This document shows, piece by piece, positions 1 to 6,642 of a DNA stretch of 7,164 nt. Position 1 is the stretch's first letter, and each line of letters opens with the position of its first letter. The notes below the pieces were generated by a model, which was not told the origin of the DNA, searched no databases, and was given only the letters and a program-made list of their open reading frames with translations. The stretch is taken from the NCBI GenBank assembly GCA_023134875.1, contig JAGLUH010000325.1, positions 1 to 7,164 on the forward strand, written 5' to 3'. The translations under genes and the position numbers were made by a program. This DNA comes from Candidatus Zixiibacteriota bacterium. GTDB lineage: Bacteria > Zixibacteria > MSB-5A5 > CAIYYT01.

Positions 1-1
1 G

Positions 2-676
2 AGCGGTCTCCCGCTTGAAGATGAGCTGGTAAAAACAGGGAAAGTGCTGGTGCAGGACGAGTCGGCCGGACTGGCGGTACGGCTGCTGAACCCGCGGCCA
101 AACAGCAACGTCGTTGACCTGACGGCGGCGCCGGGCGGCAAGGCGACGCACATCGCTATCCGTATGCGCAACCGGGGGCGGGTCACGGCGGTCGATAAGT
201 CGCACCAGCGCCTGGAGATACTGACGGGAAACGCCAAGCGTTTAGGGATTAAAATCATCTCTCCGGTAGCCTGTGACATGTTGAATTTTTCCGGCGGGCC
301 TTTTGATCGGGTGCTTCTTGACCCACCCTGTTCCGGATGGGGCACGGCCTGCAAACACTCCGACCTGCGCTGGACAAAAACTGTCGAAGATATCAAGAAC
401 CTTGTCAAGATTCAGGGCAAGATGCTTCGCAAGGCCGCCGGTTTGGTCAAGCCGGGTGGCGTCCTCGTTTACTCCACGTGCACCATCATACGAGACGAAA
501 ATGATCAGACAGTCGAAGAGTTCCTGCTGCGCCATAAAGATTTCGAAATTGACCCGGCCAATGAGTTCTTTGGCGATGAGCTGGTGACCGAACGCGGTTT
601 TGTGAAAACGTATCCTGACCTGGGCAAAATGGACGGCGCTTTCTGCGCTCGCCTCAGACGAAAACTGAAACCGTAA
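2..676 (+). CDS. 16S rRNA m5C methyltransferase, RsmB/NSUN family (5'-truncated by window edge)
   Basis: This is a cytosolic SAM-dependent enzyme of the RsmB/RsmF/NSUN family, which methylates C5 of a cytosine in rRNA. The frame is already open at base 2, so 224 codons are visible and the true start lies outside. The GTG at 44 falls inside the family motif VQDESA and is not the start. Visible elements are the SAM-binding loop AAPGGK (about 128-145), the acidic residue in VTAVDKS, motif IV DPPCSG with its cysteine codon at 329-331, and motif VI YSTC with the second cysteine at 479-481. In this family the TC cysteine attacks the base and the PC cysteine helps release the product. The C-terminus ends in the usual MDGAFCARLRR block and a TAA. 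E. coli RsmB has about 430 residues, so roughly half is missing. The NusB-like N-terminal domain that would separate RsmB from paralogues is not in view, so I give no symbol. The family call is secure; the target base is not. Confidence 0.92.
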   Translation, partial: SGLPLEDELVKTGKVLVQDESAGLAVRLLNPRPNSNVVDLTAAPGGKATHIAIRMRNRGRVTAVDKSHQRLEILTGNAKRLGIKIISPVACDMLNFSGGPFDRVLLDPPCSGWGTACKHSDLRWTKTVEDIKNLVKIQGKMLRKAAGLVKPGGVLVYSTCTIIRDENDQTVEEFLLRHKDFEIDPANEFFGDELVTERGFVKTYPDLGKMDGAFCARLRRKLKP

Positions 677-725
677 GCGGCACTGCCCGGTTGAATGCCG
701 AGGCAGTCTACCACTGCGTTGCCGC
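677..725. terminator. Nested inverted repeat between convergent genes; possible bidirectional terminator
   Basis: Directly after the TAA of the methyltransferase, ACTGCCCGG (682-690) can pair with CCG-A-GGCAGT (698-707), giving nine pairs with one bulged A and a seven-base loop. An outer pair GCGGCA (677-682) and TGCCGC (720-725) encloses it. The two convergent genes end at 676 and 782, so a shared transcription end point is expected here. No T-tract follows on either strand, so it is not a textbook Rho-independent terminator. The structure is seen; the function is inferred. Confidence 0.35.
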
Positions 726-781
726 ACAAGAGGCAATCAGGTTAGATAGCGGTTCCAGTCAGGTTGCATTAAGCATGATGC

Positions 782-2407
782 CTACATGATGATGGCCAGC
801 TTCCCGATCTGCGTTTGACCATCAGGGGATTCCACCGTCCAGTAATAAAGACCCGATACCACCCGCTGATGGTTGCGGGTGATCAGATTCCACTGGTCGT
901 GAGAGGAGTTGGGATCGGAGGGATCCATATCGTGTTCAATCTTTTTGATCAAATCGCCGTCCAGTGACAAGATTTTGATCGTGCATTTCGCTGGCAGGTT
1001 GGCAAAGTGAATAGCGCGAACTTTGTCGGCGGGAAGGTCGTCGCGGGTACGTCCCTCAAAGCCAAGAAGGCGATAGCCGGCATCGATACGGTAGGGATTG
1101 GGATACACATATACTTTCCCTATGTTCTCCTCTTTCACCTCGTAAGGGTTAATGGGATATGCGTACTTGGCGCCGAGCGTGACCGACGTCTCCAGCGCTC
1201 GTAGATTACCCTTGGGCGAGCCAAAATCAAAGGCCGTCACGTTCACCCAGTAGGGTACGGTCGGCAACAGGTCCATGATCGTAAACTCGTACTCGTAATA
1301 CTTCAGGTAGCCTTCGTCGGTGTAACGGTTTAGTGTAAGAGAGTCGATGGGAATGGTTTGTGGGTCAGGTTCATCGGGGTAGACCTTCCGAATAGGTGTG
1401 GTGACGCCAAGTTCCGACGTGTTGAAGTCATGCTTCACAAAGTAGAAAAATGAATCGGGGGAATCGGGAGGGGTGTAGGGACGGCTGGGCGTATACGCCA
1501 GCGGATCGAAGAGGCTGTCACGGCACGGATCATCGCCGAACCCGTACAGGCAGCGCAGGCTGTCCAGGGTGAAAGGGATGTCCAGCAGCTCGAATCCGGG
1601 GTCAGGAAACGCGTTGAGGTTCCAGATATACTTGTCATAGTTGTCACGGTCGTACGAGGCCACCGTGGAGAAACTGGTGGCGCGGTCATCCCGTCCGATG
1701 TAGATGCGGTAACCTTCGAAGTCAACTATTTTAAGAAATATGTCCTTGGTCGTTTCAGAAAGCTGGCCGTTAAAGCGGATGCGCAGGCCGTTGACGATCG
1801 GGTCAATCCAGAACGCCGGCGCCGGTGGTGGTGTGACAGCCCGCCAGTCGGGTATTCCGTCTCCCTTGTACCAGGTGGTATCAGCTCTGGTATACACCCA
1901 GTCCGAGTCCACCAGTGTTGACTCCACCGCACAGACGCGGTACTCTCCGGAGTCGCCGTCGCCGTCGGTATCTACGCCCGGATTGTCATAGATCCACTCG
2001 GCCCACAAGGCGTTTTTAGCCAGGTCTGAGAAGTCGAGGTTTTCGTAGTAGCGGCGGGGATCATTAGGGAGGTTGTTGATATTGTAAGGGTCGGTATGGA
2101 AATCCTCACCGGCGACGTAGGCAAAGACAATCGGCAGGGTGGCACCCGGGTCGAGGTCAAATGGGCCGAACGAGAGGACATACTCAACAGACATGCCGTC
2201 GGCAATGTTATCGGCTATATCCGGCGGTGGGTACATCCAGACCGGGTCGAACGGACCTATAACGCCCGTATAAAACTGGTCGTAATCTATCTCTCCGCTG
2301 CTCATGACGTAGTAGAAGTTGCGGTCGCCGACCGGTAATCCGGTGGTGCCGGTGCCGAAGTCGCGGTAGTTCTGTCGGCCCACCGGGCCGAAGTCCTCTA
2401 CCAATTC
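782..2407 (-). CDS. Secreted beta-rich surface protein with T9SS/Por-like C-terminal sorting domain: C-terminal part, downstream of an in-frame TGA
   Basis: This is codons 326-866 of the gene that begins at 3382; the reading frame is identical and only the TGA at 2410-2408 separates the two parts. Starting from GAA after the TGA it runs on as ELVEDFGP and ends with TAG at 784-782. Features in full-length numbering: a DFGT/GDRNFYYVM block (about 342-360), an Asp-rich possible calcium-binding loop DTDGDGD (471-477), a proline linker PPPAP (518-522), a fibronectin-III-like region with FEGYRIYIGRD (about 524-736), and a terminal domain from VYVYPNPYR (about 757) through VSGLYYWTVES to KLAIIM. That last domain has the style of Por/type IX C-terminal sorting or FlgD-Ig-like modules, which are cleaved or anchored at the outer membrane. 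The nearest possible independent start is a TTG at 2404 with no Shine-Dalgarno sequence, so this part probably needs readthrough, recoding, or reinitiation after the TGA. The biological role is unknown. Confidence 0.82.
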   Translation of the reverse strand, partial: ELVEDFGPVGRQNYRDFGTGTTGLPVGDRNFYYVMSSGEIDYDQFYTGVIGPFDPVWMYPPPDIADNIADGMSVEYVLSFGPFDLDPGATLPIVFAYVAGEDFHTDPYNINNLPNDPRRYYENLDFSDLAKNALWAEWIYDNPGVDTDGDGDSGEYRVCAVESTLVDSDWVYTRADTTWYKGDGIPDWRAVTPPPAPAFWIDPIVNGLRIRFNGQLSETTKDIFLKIVDFEGYRIYIGRDDRATSFSTVASYDRDNYDKYIWNLNAFPDPGFELLDIPFTLDSLRCLYGFGDDPCRDSLFDPLAYTPSRPYTPPDSPDSFFYFVKHDFNTSELGVTTPIRKVYPDEPDPQTIPIDSLTLNRYTDEGYLKYYEYEFTIMDLLPTVPYWVNVTAFDFGSPKGNLRALETSVTLGAKYAYPINPYEVKEENIGKVYVYPNPYRIDAGYRLLGFEGRTRDDLPADKVRAIHFANLPAKCTIKILSLDGDLIKKIEHDMDPSDPNSSHDQWNLITRNHQRVVSGLYYWTVESPDGQTQIGKLAIIM

Positions 2408-2410
2408 TCA
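2375..2410 (-). other. In-frame TGA plus downstream hairpin: gene-disrupting stop or possible recoding site (SECIS-like)
   Basis: On the minus strand the TGA occupies 2410-2408. Sixteen bases later TCGGCCC (2391-2385) pairs perfectly with GGGCCGA (2381-2375) around the three-base loop GGT (2384-2382), so the loop begins 23 bases after the TGA. As I recall it, the published bacterial SECIS pattern asks for a small apical loop with G in its first two positions, a stem of at least four pairs, and a loop some 16-37 bases from the UGA. This hairpin meets those terms. Against recoding, the flanking residues YST-ELVEDF suggest no catalytic thiol, and GC-rich coding sequence forms hairpins easily. 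The TGA and hairpin are seen; recoding is speculative. Confidence 0.3.
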
Positions 2411-3382
2411 AGTCGAGTACCACCAGTTATAAGAAAGTGTCGCTTTACCCCATTCTTTCCGGCCAGCCGCTACTGGCGGATGAATAATGTATATACCGGT
2501 CACGTCCGGGCATGACTTGATAACGTCTCCTTCGGGGCTGACGACTTTCCGGTCGGTGAAGACGCCATCGACCGGATCACCGTCGTTGTCGGCCCACCAC
2601 ATGATATTCAAGGTGTCGACAAATCCACAGCCGTAAGGGGAAGGGACGGTCTTTACAAAGCCGCCAAGGTCATCAGCATAGGTTACGCCGGTTCCCCCCT
2701 TGAAGCCCACATCCGGCCAAGCGTGGAAGGCCACATAGGCGTCGCTGATACGTGCGCTGCCGATGTTTTTTATACTCAGGTCAAAGAGGACAAAGTCCTC
2801 GGCATAACCATAAGACCAGGAGTATGATCGCCTCGTGAGTTCCAGAAACAGCGGCCTATGGGGACCGGGATAATCAATAAGATTCGGTAGCCCGACCGTT
2901 ACGGTGTCGGTGGATTTTGTAATGAAATCTTGTTGTGAAACAGCCCCCTCATACTCCGGCGCTGAGGGGTCAAGAATGGAACGGAACTCCCAGTACCCTT
3001 CAGGCGGAAGAGAACGCCATTCGTAGAACTGGGAAGCAAGGGTGTCATTATGGAGAATGCCACCGACCGCTACAGATACCGCATCAAGGTAGCATATTCC
3101 CGATCTTTTTGGGTATTCCGCGCCCCAATAAAACGGCGTTCCGCCCGTGACACAGTCCGCTTGATTGAAGAAATTGACCCCGCCAAATCCGCATGCGTCC
3201 CATATTCTTACAACGAGCTTGCCTGCGTTATGAGATGCGTCGCAGTCCCTCCAATAAAACCCCCGGGCGGCCAGGCCTCCTGGTTTACCGACGTGGCATG
3301 GCTCCCGGCCAAGGGCAAACAAAGGTATCAGGGCAAGGCAGATAAGAATGAAGACTACTCTGGATGGCGCAGTTACTCGCAT
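2408..3382 (-). CDS. Secreted beta-rich surface protein: N-terminal part with signal peptide, ending at an in-frame TGA
   Basis: I chose the ATG at 3382-3380 because AAGGAGGAG (3399-3391) precedes it with normal spacing. The TTG at 3415 upstream has no such site. The 324 residues start with MRVTAPSRV followed by a hydrophobic stretch (about residues 9-24) ending ALFALG, a typical Sec signal peptide with likely cleavage near ALG. The mature part is rich in Trp, Tyr, Asp and Gly and has no recognised enzyme motif. It contains GFYWRDCD, GTPFYWGAEYP, SYSWSYGYAEDFVLFDLSIKNIG and ADNDGDPVDG, which resemble extracellular beta-sandwich proteins with metal-binding loops. The fragment stops at TGA within SYNWWYST, and the frame carries on for 541 more codons into the sorting domain. 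Alone, this fragment would be exported but would lack the surface-sorting signal. It is divergent from the transporter gene across 287 bases. The function is unknown; that the two parts are one gene is strongly supported. Confidence 0.85.
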   Translation of the reverse strand: MRVTAPSRVVFILICLALIPLFALGREPCHVGKPGGLAARGFYWRDCDASHNAGKLVVRIWDACGFGGVNFFNQADCVTGGTPFYWGAEYPKRSGICYLDAVSVAVGGILHNDTLASQFYEWRSLPPEGYWEFRSILDPSAPEYEGAVSQQDFITKSTDTVTVGLPNLIDYPGPHRPLFLELTRRSYSWSYGYAEDFVLFDLSIKNIGSARISDAYVAFHAWPDVGFKGGTGVTYADDLGGFVKTVPSPYGCGFVDTLNIMWWADNDGDPVDGVFTDRKVVSPEGDVIKSCPDVTGIYIIHPPVAAGRKEWGKATLSYNWWYST

Positions 3383-3390
3383 ACACCGAT

Positions 3391-3399
3391 CTCCTCCTT
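3391..3399 (-). promoter_or_regulatory. Ribosome binding site that fixes the start of the surface-protein gene
   Basis: AAGGAGGAG on the minus strand lies 8 bases upstream of the ATG at 3382. It is nearly a full anti-16S match and the strongest such site in the window. It favours this ATG over the upstream TTG at 3415. Confidence 0.75.
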
Positions 3400-3403
3400 G
3401 CTT

Positions 3404-3432
3404 ATAATAAACCAAATCACTAAGCCTTGCAA
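3404..3432 (-). promoter_or_regulatory. Possible sigma-70-like promoter for the surface-protein gene
   Basis: On the minus strand TTGCAA (3432-3427) and TATTAT (3409-3404) are separated by exactly 17 bases. The weakness is position: a start about seven bases downstream would fall inside or at the edge of the ribosome binding site, giving a leader of only about 15 bases. It is also unknown whether this lineage uses the standard sigma-70 consensus, since Bacteroidetes do not. Confidence 0.25.
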
Positions 3433-3578
3433 GATAAATAGAGACGGTTGTGAAAGAAAGGTTGTGTAAGACTACTTCACAGCTTGCAGGGCAGAAGCCG
3501 GAGTGCTTTTGCCGCCATCGGTAAAACCGCTAAAGGGTCTTGCCATACATCTCTGGGTATCGAGCTGATTCTTTTTGA

Positions 3579-3607
3579 TTGTCTTGATGTCCTTCTGCCG
3601 CTTTATT
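3579..3607 (+). promoter_or_regulatory. Possible weak promoter for the transporter gene
   Basis: TTGTCT (3579-3584) and TTTATT (3602-3607) are spaced by 17 bases on the plus strand, each matching four of six sigma-70 consensus positions. Transcription would start near 3614, about 55 bases before the proposed translation start. Matches of this quality occur by chance, so the support is mainly position. Confidence 0.22.
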
Positions 3608-3660
3608 CATCATATCCGCCATAAGGTGGACAACCAAGCAACCGGAGACGCATAGTAGTC

Positions 3661-3666
3661 GGAGGA
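3661..3666 (+). promoter_or_regulatory. Shine-Dalgarno-like GGAGGA just before a non-canonical (ATC) start
   Basis: GGAGGA lies three bases upstream of ATC (3670-3672), which opens the reading frame S-I-K-Q-R-I-G-L-I of the transporter. The frame is open from 3625 yet contains no ATG, GTG or TTG before the TTG at 3724. That TTG has no purine-rich site in front of it and would cut off the first membrane segment. Confidence 0.45.
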
Positions 3667-3669
3667 AGT

Positions 3670-5175
3670 ATCAAGCAGAGAATCGGACTCATCGGCGGCG
3701 TCCTGGCCGCACTGATCGTCCTGTTGTTCGTTGACCTCGATCCGGCCAACCCGATGGTGACCCGCGCCGCGGCGGTGGCGCTGCTGATGGCTGTCTGGTG
3801 GATTACCGAAGCGATTCCCATTCCGGCCACCGCCCTGCTGCCGGTGGCACTGTTTCCCCTGCTAGGGATAATGAAGGGCAAGGCGGTCGCGCCGATATAT
3901 TTCAACCATATCATTTTTCTATTCATCGGTGGGTTCATCATGGCGCTGGCGATGCAAAAATGGAACCTGCACCGCCGCATCGCCCTGCGCATCATCCTGC
4001 TGATCGGCATCAGCCCCAAACGGATCCTCCTTGGATTCATGGTGGCTACATGGTTCTTGTCGATGTGGATATCAAACACCGCCACGACCATGATGATGGT
4101 TCCAATGGCGATGGCGATCATTTTGAAGCTAAAAGATACCTTTGGCGAAAAAGTGGTGTCACGGTTCTCGATTGGCCTGATGTTGGGGATAGCCTACGCC
4201 GCCTCCATCGGTGGGACAGCCACTTTGATCGGCACCCCACCCAACCTGTCATTCAGCCGGATATTTAAGATATACTTTCCCGGCGCCCCGGAGATTACCT
4301 TTGCGGGCTGGTTTGTGTTCGGGCTGCCGTTCGCGGTGGTTTTTCTGATTATCGCCTGGGGTGTGTTGACTCGCTTGTTCGTTTCTCGAAAGGACTCATT
4401 TGCGGCAGACATGACTGTCTTCAAAGAAGAGTATAATCGTCTGGGAAAAATTCGATATGAAGAAGGGGTAGTGCTTTCCCTTTTTGTTCTGCTGGCAACG
4501 CTGTGGCTTCTTCGGGGCGACATAAATATCGGTTTATTTACCATTCCGGGTTGGACGACGATTATGCCCGTTCCTGGATTCATCGACGACGGCACCATTG
4601 CTATTACCATCGCCATGCTGCTGTTTATCATCCCCAGCCGTTGTAAGAAGGGGGAGAGGTTGATGGACTGGAAAACCGCCTCGAAGCTGCACTGGGGAAT
4701 AGTTATTCTCTTTGGCGGTGGCTTTGCGTTAGCCAGCGGCTTCAAGGAATCGGGCCTGTCAGTCTGGCTGGGTGAGCAGATGACCGGATTGGATCGGTTT
4801 CCTCCGGTGTTTTTGATCGCGTCAGTTAGCGCCATGCTCACTTTCCTCACCGAACTGACGTCGAATACCGCCACGAGCGAGATGATATTGCCGATTCTCG
4901 GCTCGTTGTCGACAGCAATCCGCGTCAACCCCCTCCTGCTGATGATACCCGCCACCCTGTCGGCTTCATGCGCCTTCATGCTGCCGGTGGCGACGCCGCC
5001 CAACGCCATCATATTTGGAACGGGGGAGGTGCGGATGCAGGATATGATGAAGGTCGGCATTATACTGAACCTGATAGGCATCGTACTCGTAACGCTGTTT
5101 ATTTACATGCTTGGCACCACCGTCTTTGAAATTGACCTGGGCCGGTTTCCTGATTGGGCGGTCACGAAACCGTAA
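3670..5175 (+). CDS. DASS/SLC13 family sodium:dicarboxylate/sulfate symporter
   Basis: This is an inner-membrane carrier of the divalent anion:Na+ symporter family, which imports dicarboxylates, citrate or sulfate with sodium ions. Counted from the ATC at 3670 it has 501 residues, normal for the family, with at least ten hydrophobic segments. The paired Ser-Asn-Thr motifs that form the sodium and substrate sites in VcINDY are present: WISNTATTM (SNT at 135-137) and ELTSNTATSE (SNT at 398-400). Each repeat also has its hairpin motif, GTATLIGTPPN (about 182-192) and the SLC13 signature SCAFMLPVATPPN (about 433-445). The substrate cannot be read from these motifs. The start is uncertain: an annotation limited to ATG/GTG/TTG would begin at TTG 3724 and lose 18 residues, including most of the first hydrophobic segment (IGLIGGVLAALIVLLF). 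It stands alone, divergent from the surface-protein gene and convergent with the ligase gene, ending in TAA. No partner regulator is adjacent. The family assignment is firm; the substrate is open. Confidence 0.93.
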   Translation: MKQRIGLIGGVLAALIVLLFVDLDPANPMVTRAAAVALLMAVWWITEAIPIPATALLPVALFPLLGIMKGKAVAPIYFNHIIFLFIGGFIMALAMQKWNLHRRIALRIILLIGISPKRILLGFMVATWFLSMWISNTATTMMMVPMAMAIILKLKDTFGEKVVSRFSIGLMLGIAYAASIGGTATLIGTPPNLSFSRIFKIYFPGAPEITFAGWFVFGLPFAVVFLIIAWGVLTRLFVSRKDSFAADMTVFKEEYNRLGKIRYEEGVVLSLFVLLATLWLLRGDINIGLFTIPGWTTIMPVPGFIDDGTIAITIAMLLFIIPSRCKKGERLMDWKTASKLHWGIVILFGGGFALASGFKESGLSVWLGEQMTGLDRFPPVFLIASVSAMLTFLTELTSNTATSEMILPILGSLSTAIRVNPLLLMIPATLSASCAFMLPVATPPNAIIFGTGEVRMQDMMKVGIILNLIGIVLVTLFIYMLGTTVFEIDLGRFPDWAVTKP

Positions 5176-5202
5176 TATCTTTAGGAGTGTGTAAAAAGAC
5201 AA

Positions 5203-5216
5203 GAAGTGTACACTTC
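5203..5216. repeat. 14-base perfect palindrome in the convergent gap
   Basis: GAAGTGTACACTTC is fully self-complementary with no loop. It fills the end of the 39-base gap between the stop of the transporter (5175) and the stop of the ligase-family gene, and it overlaps two bases of that TGA (5217-5215). With no loop and no T-tract it is a poor terminator; as a dyad it looks more like a protein-binding site. Chance is possible. Confidence 0.4.
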
Positions 5217-6642
5217 ATCTCAGGTGGTAGCGCACGATAAGAGCGGCAAAGAATACAAAGGGGAATCCGAATTGCCCCCATATCCAGCCGGCTTCGAACA
5301 AGGTAGTCACAAGAAACATCAGTCCCACTACATAAAGAGCGAGCGAGTAGCCGGTTTGATCAATCGGTTGTTGCCGACGCCACGTCGAGCGGCTGATGCG
5401 AAACTGGTTTACAAAAAGGGCAACCAACGCGGCAGCTCCCAGCAGGCCGGCTTCGGCCAAGTAATGGAGGAACAAACTATGCGCAGACAGTCCGCGCACG
5501 TAATGGTGCAACGGCTGCATGTGCAGGGAGGGGAAAATCTCGTGAAATATCCTGAAGCTTCCCGGGCCGACGCCGAGAAGGGGATGATGAGAAAAGGCCA
5601 TCAGCGCCGAGCGCCACAACTCTAACCTTGTTCGAACGGTGCCGCTCGGCTTAAAAGTCAATGCTGATTCGAAACGCGACAGGACGGCGCCATAGACATC
5701 CGGCATAAGGCTTATTACAGCCGCCGCCAGCAGGATCACGGAGAGGCATAACACGGCTACGCGTTTTTTGACTGGGCGGGGTGCCTCGCTGCCGGTCAAA
5801 GCCTTTTCTACAGAAGGCTGCCTGGCGGCTATTCGTCGGTACCTTCCCAGCGATAAGATAAGCACAGCGGCCGAAGCAAAAACGGCAAAAGCCAGTGAGG
5901 CGCGCGACTGGGTGGCCACCAGGCTGCTGAAGATCAGCATCGAGCCAAAAAGATACTTTGTGGCGTACTCAGCTTTGGACCAGATAAACAAGGCCAGCCC
6001 CACCGGCAGGGTGAGCATAGCAAGATCATCATAGGCCGTGCCGGAGAAACCGAACGACCGCATCTCACCCCCTGAGATAATGAAGGGAACCACCACTATC
6101 ACGGAATGCAGGACGCACACCCAGAAGAACATGCCGACCAGACGCTCAACACCGGCTTTGACTACCAGACGATAGAGCGACAGGAAGGTCACCATCAAAA
6201 AAGTGATTCTGGCAAGGGGATTGAGAGAGACAACCGGATCATACCCAAAAACGGCCGCTATTGAGAGCGCCGTCAGCAAAAAGACGAAATTGAAAAACAG
6301 ACGTGGGAACTGTTGAGGGAGCCTGTCACTCGTTAACAGGTCCAACGCCGCCGCCGCAATGACAAGGAGGGCGCTGATGTCGGTCAGGAAGATCGGAATC
6401 TCGCGGTCGATCGCCACCATGACAAAAAGACAGAGGATGTATTGGTACAACGCCCATCGTGGCTGAGTGATGATCAAGACAACGGCCGGGATGGCCAGCA
6501 GCGCCAGGATAATCGGGTATTGCCCCCTCAAAACCAGGAAAGCCGTGAGTGTGATCAACGCAAGAATAAGAACGATAATATAGGCAGTCAGGACGGATTT
6601 GTTGAAGTCTCTAAAGTTGCTTTCCACAGCCCGGCTGTTCAT
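5215..6642 (-). CDS. O-antigen ligase/polymerase family membrane protein (Wzy_C/WaaL-like)
   Basis: This is a polytopic inner-membrane protein of 475 residues with about ten to twelve hydrophobic segments. It belongs to the superfamily that includes WaaL O-antigen ligases, Wzy polymerases and related glycan transferases, which move undecaprenyl-linked glycans on the periplasmic side. The diagnostic pattern is all there: TQSRAS at 244-249 at the start of a membrane segment, then a long periplasmic loop with RTRLELW (337-343), HHPLLGVGPGSF (about 352-363) and AHSLFLHYLAEAG (387-399). The loop Arg and His are the conserved functional residues in WaaL-type enzymes; R337 and H388 are the likely equivalents. 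A basic cytosolic stretch (about 267-294) breaks the membrane segments. The ATG at 6642 is the first possible start after an upstream in-frame TAA, but it has no clear Shine-Dalgarno site. It ends with TGA, evidence that TGA serves as a normal stop here. No glycosyltransferase neighbours are in view, so ligase, polymerase or protein O-glycosylase cannot be separated. Confidence 0.9.
   Translation of the reverse strand: MNSRAVESNFRDFNKSVLTAYIIVLILALITLTAFLVLRGQYPIILALLAIPAVVLIITQPRWALYQYILCLFVMVAIDREIPIFLTDISALLVIAAAALDLLTSDRLPQQFPRLFFNFVFLLTALSIAAVFGYDPVVSLNPLARITFLMVTFLSLYRLVVKAGVERLVGMFFWVCVLHSVIVVVPFIISGGEMRSFGFSGTAYDDLAMLTLPVGLALFIWSKAEYATKYLFGSMLIFSSLVATQSRASLAFAVFASAAVLILSLGRYRRIAARQPSVEKALTGSEAPRPVKKRVAVLCLSVILLAAAVISLMPDVYGAVLSRFESALTFKPSGTVRTRLELWRSALMAFSHHPLLGVGPGSFRIFHEIFPSLHMQPLHHYVRGLSAHSLFLHYLAEAGLLGAAALVALFVNQFRISRSTWRRQQPIDQTGYSLALYVVGLMFLVTTLFEAGWIWGQFGFPFVFFAALIVRYHLR

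Larger units (their letters stand above)
3383..3669. other. Divergent intergenic region between surface-protein and transporter genes
   Basis: These 287 bases hold the 5' regions of both divergent genes. I see the two weak promoter candidates listed separately and a short hairpin CGGT-AAA-ACCG (3519-3529). There is no long inverted repeat, no riboswitch pattern that I recognise and no convincing small gene. Two short open frames are discussed under rejected items. Confidence 0.5.

Noticed and set aside
242..736. 164-codon minus-strand open frame over the methyltransferase
   Set aside because: It lies opposite the catalytic motifs of the RsmB-family gene and shows no domain of its own.
782..3382. 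Genome-wide reassignment of TGA to an amino acid
   Set aside because: The ligase-family gene ends at TGA (5217-5215) at a natural C-terminus. Reading through would extend it antisense into the transporter gene, so TGA acts as a stop here.
3530..3613. 27-codon minus-strand frame beginning MMNKAAEGHQ
   Set aside because: It is polar and plausible in composition, but has no clear ribosome site and sits in the shared regulatory region; too weak to call.
3484..3624. 46-codon TTG-start frame immediately upstream of and in frame with the transporter
   Set aside because: It is separated by a TAA, has no ribosome site, and its sequence does not look like a transporter N-terminus; probably chance.
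3603..4121. 172-codon minus-strand open frame
   Set aside because: It overlaps the N-terminal half of the transporter on the other strand; its Met/Ile/Arg-rich composition is typical of the reverse of hydrophobic coding sequence.
4194..5081. 295-codon open frame on the minus strand opposite the transporter gene
   Set aside because: It is the complement of strongly conserved DASS motifs and has no recognisable family or ribosome site. It is an antisense shadow.
5176..5216. Rho-independent terminator between the transporter and ligase genes
   Set aside because: The palindrome has no loop, pairing of the GTGTA and TACAC segments is short, and there is no T-tract after a stem on either strand.
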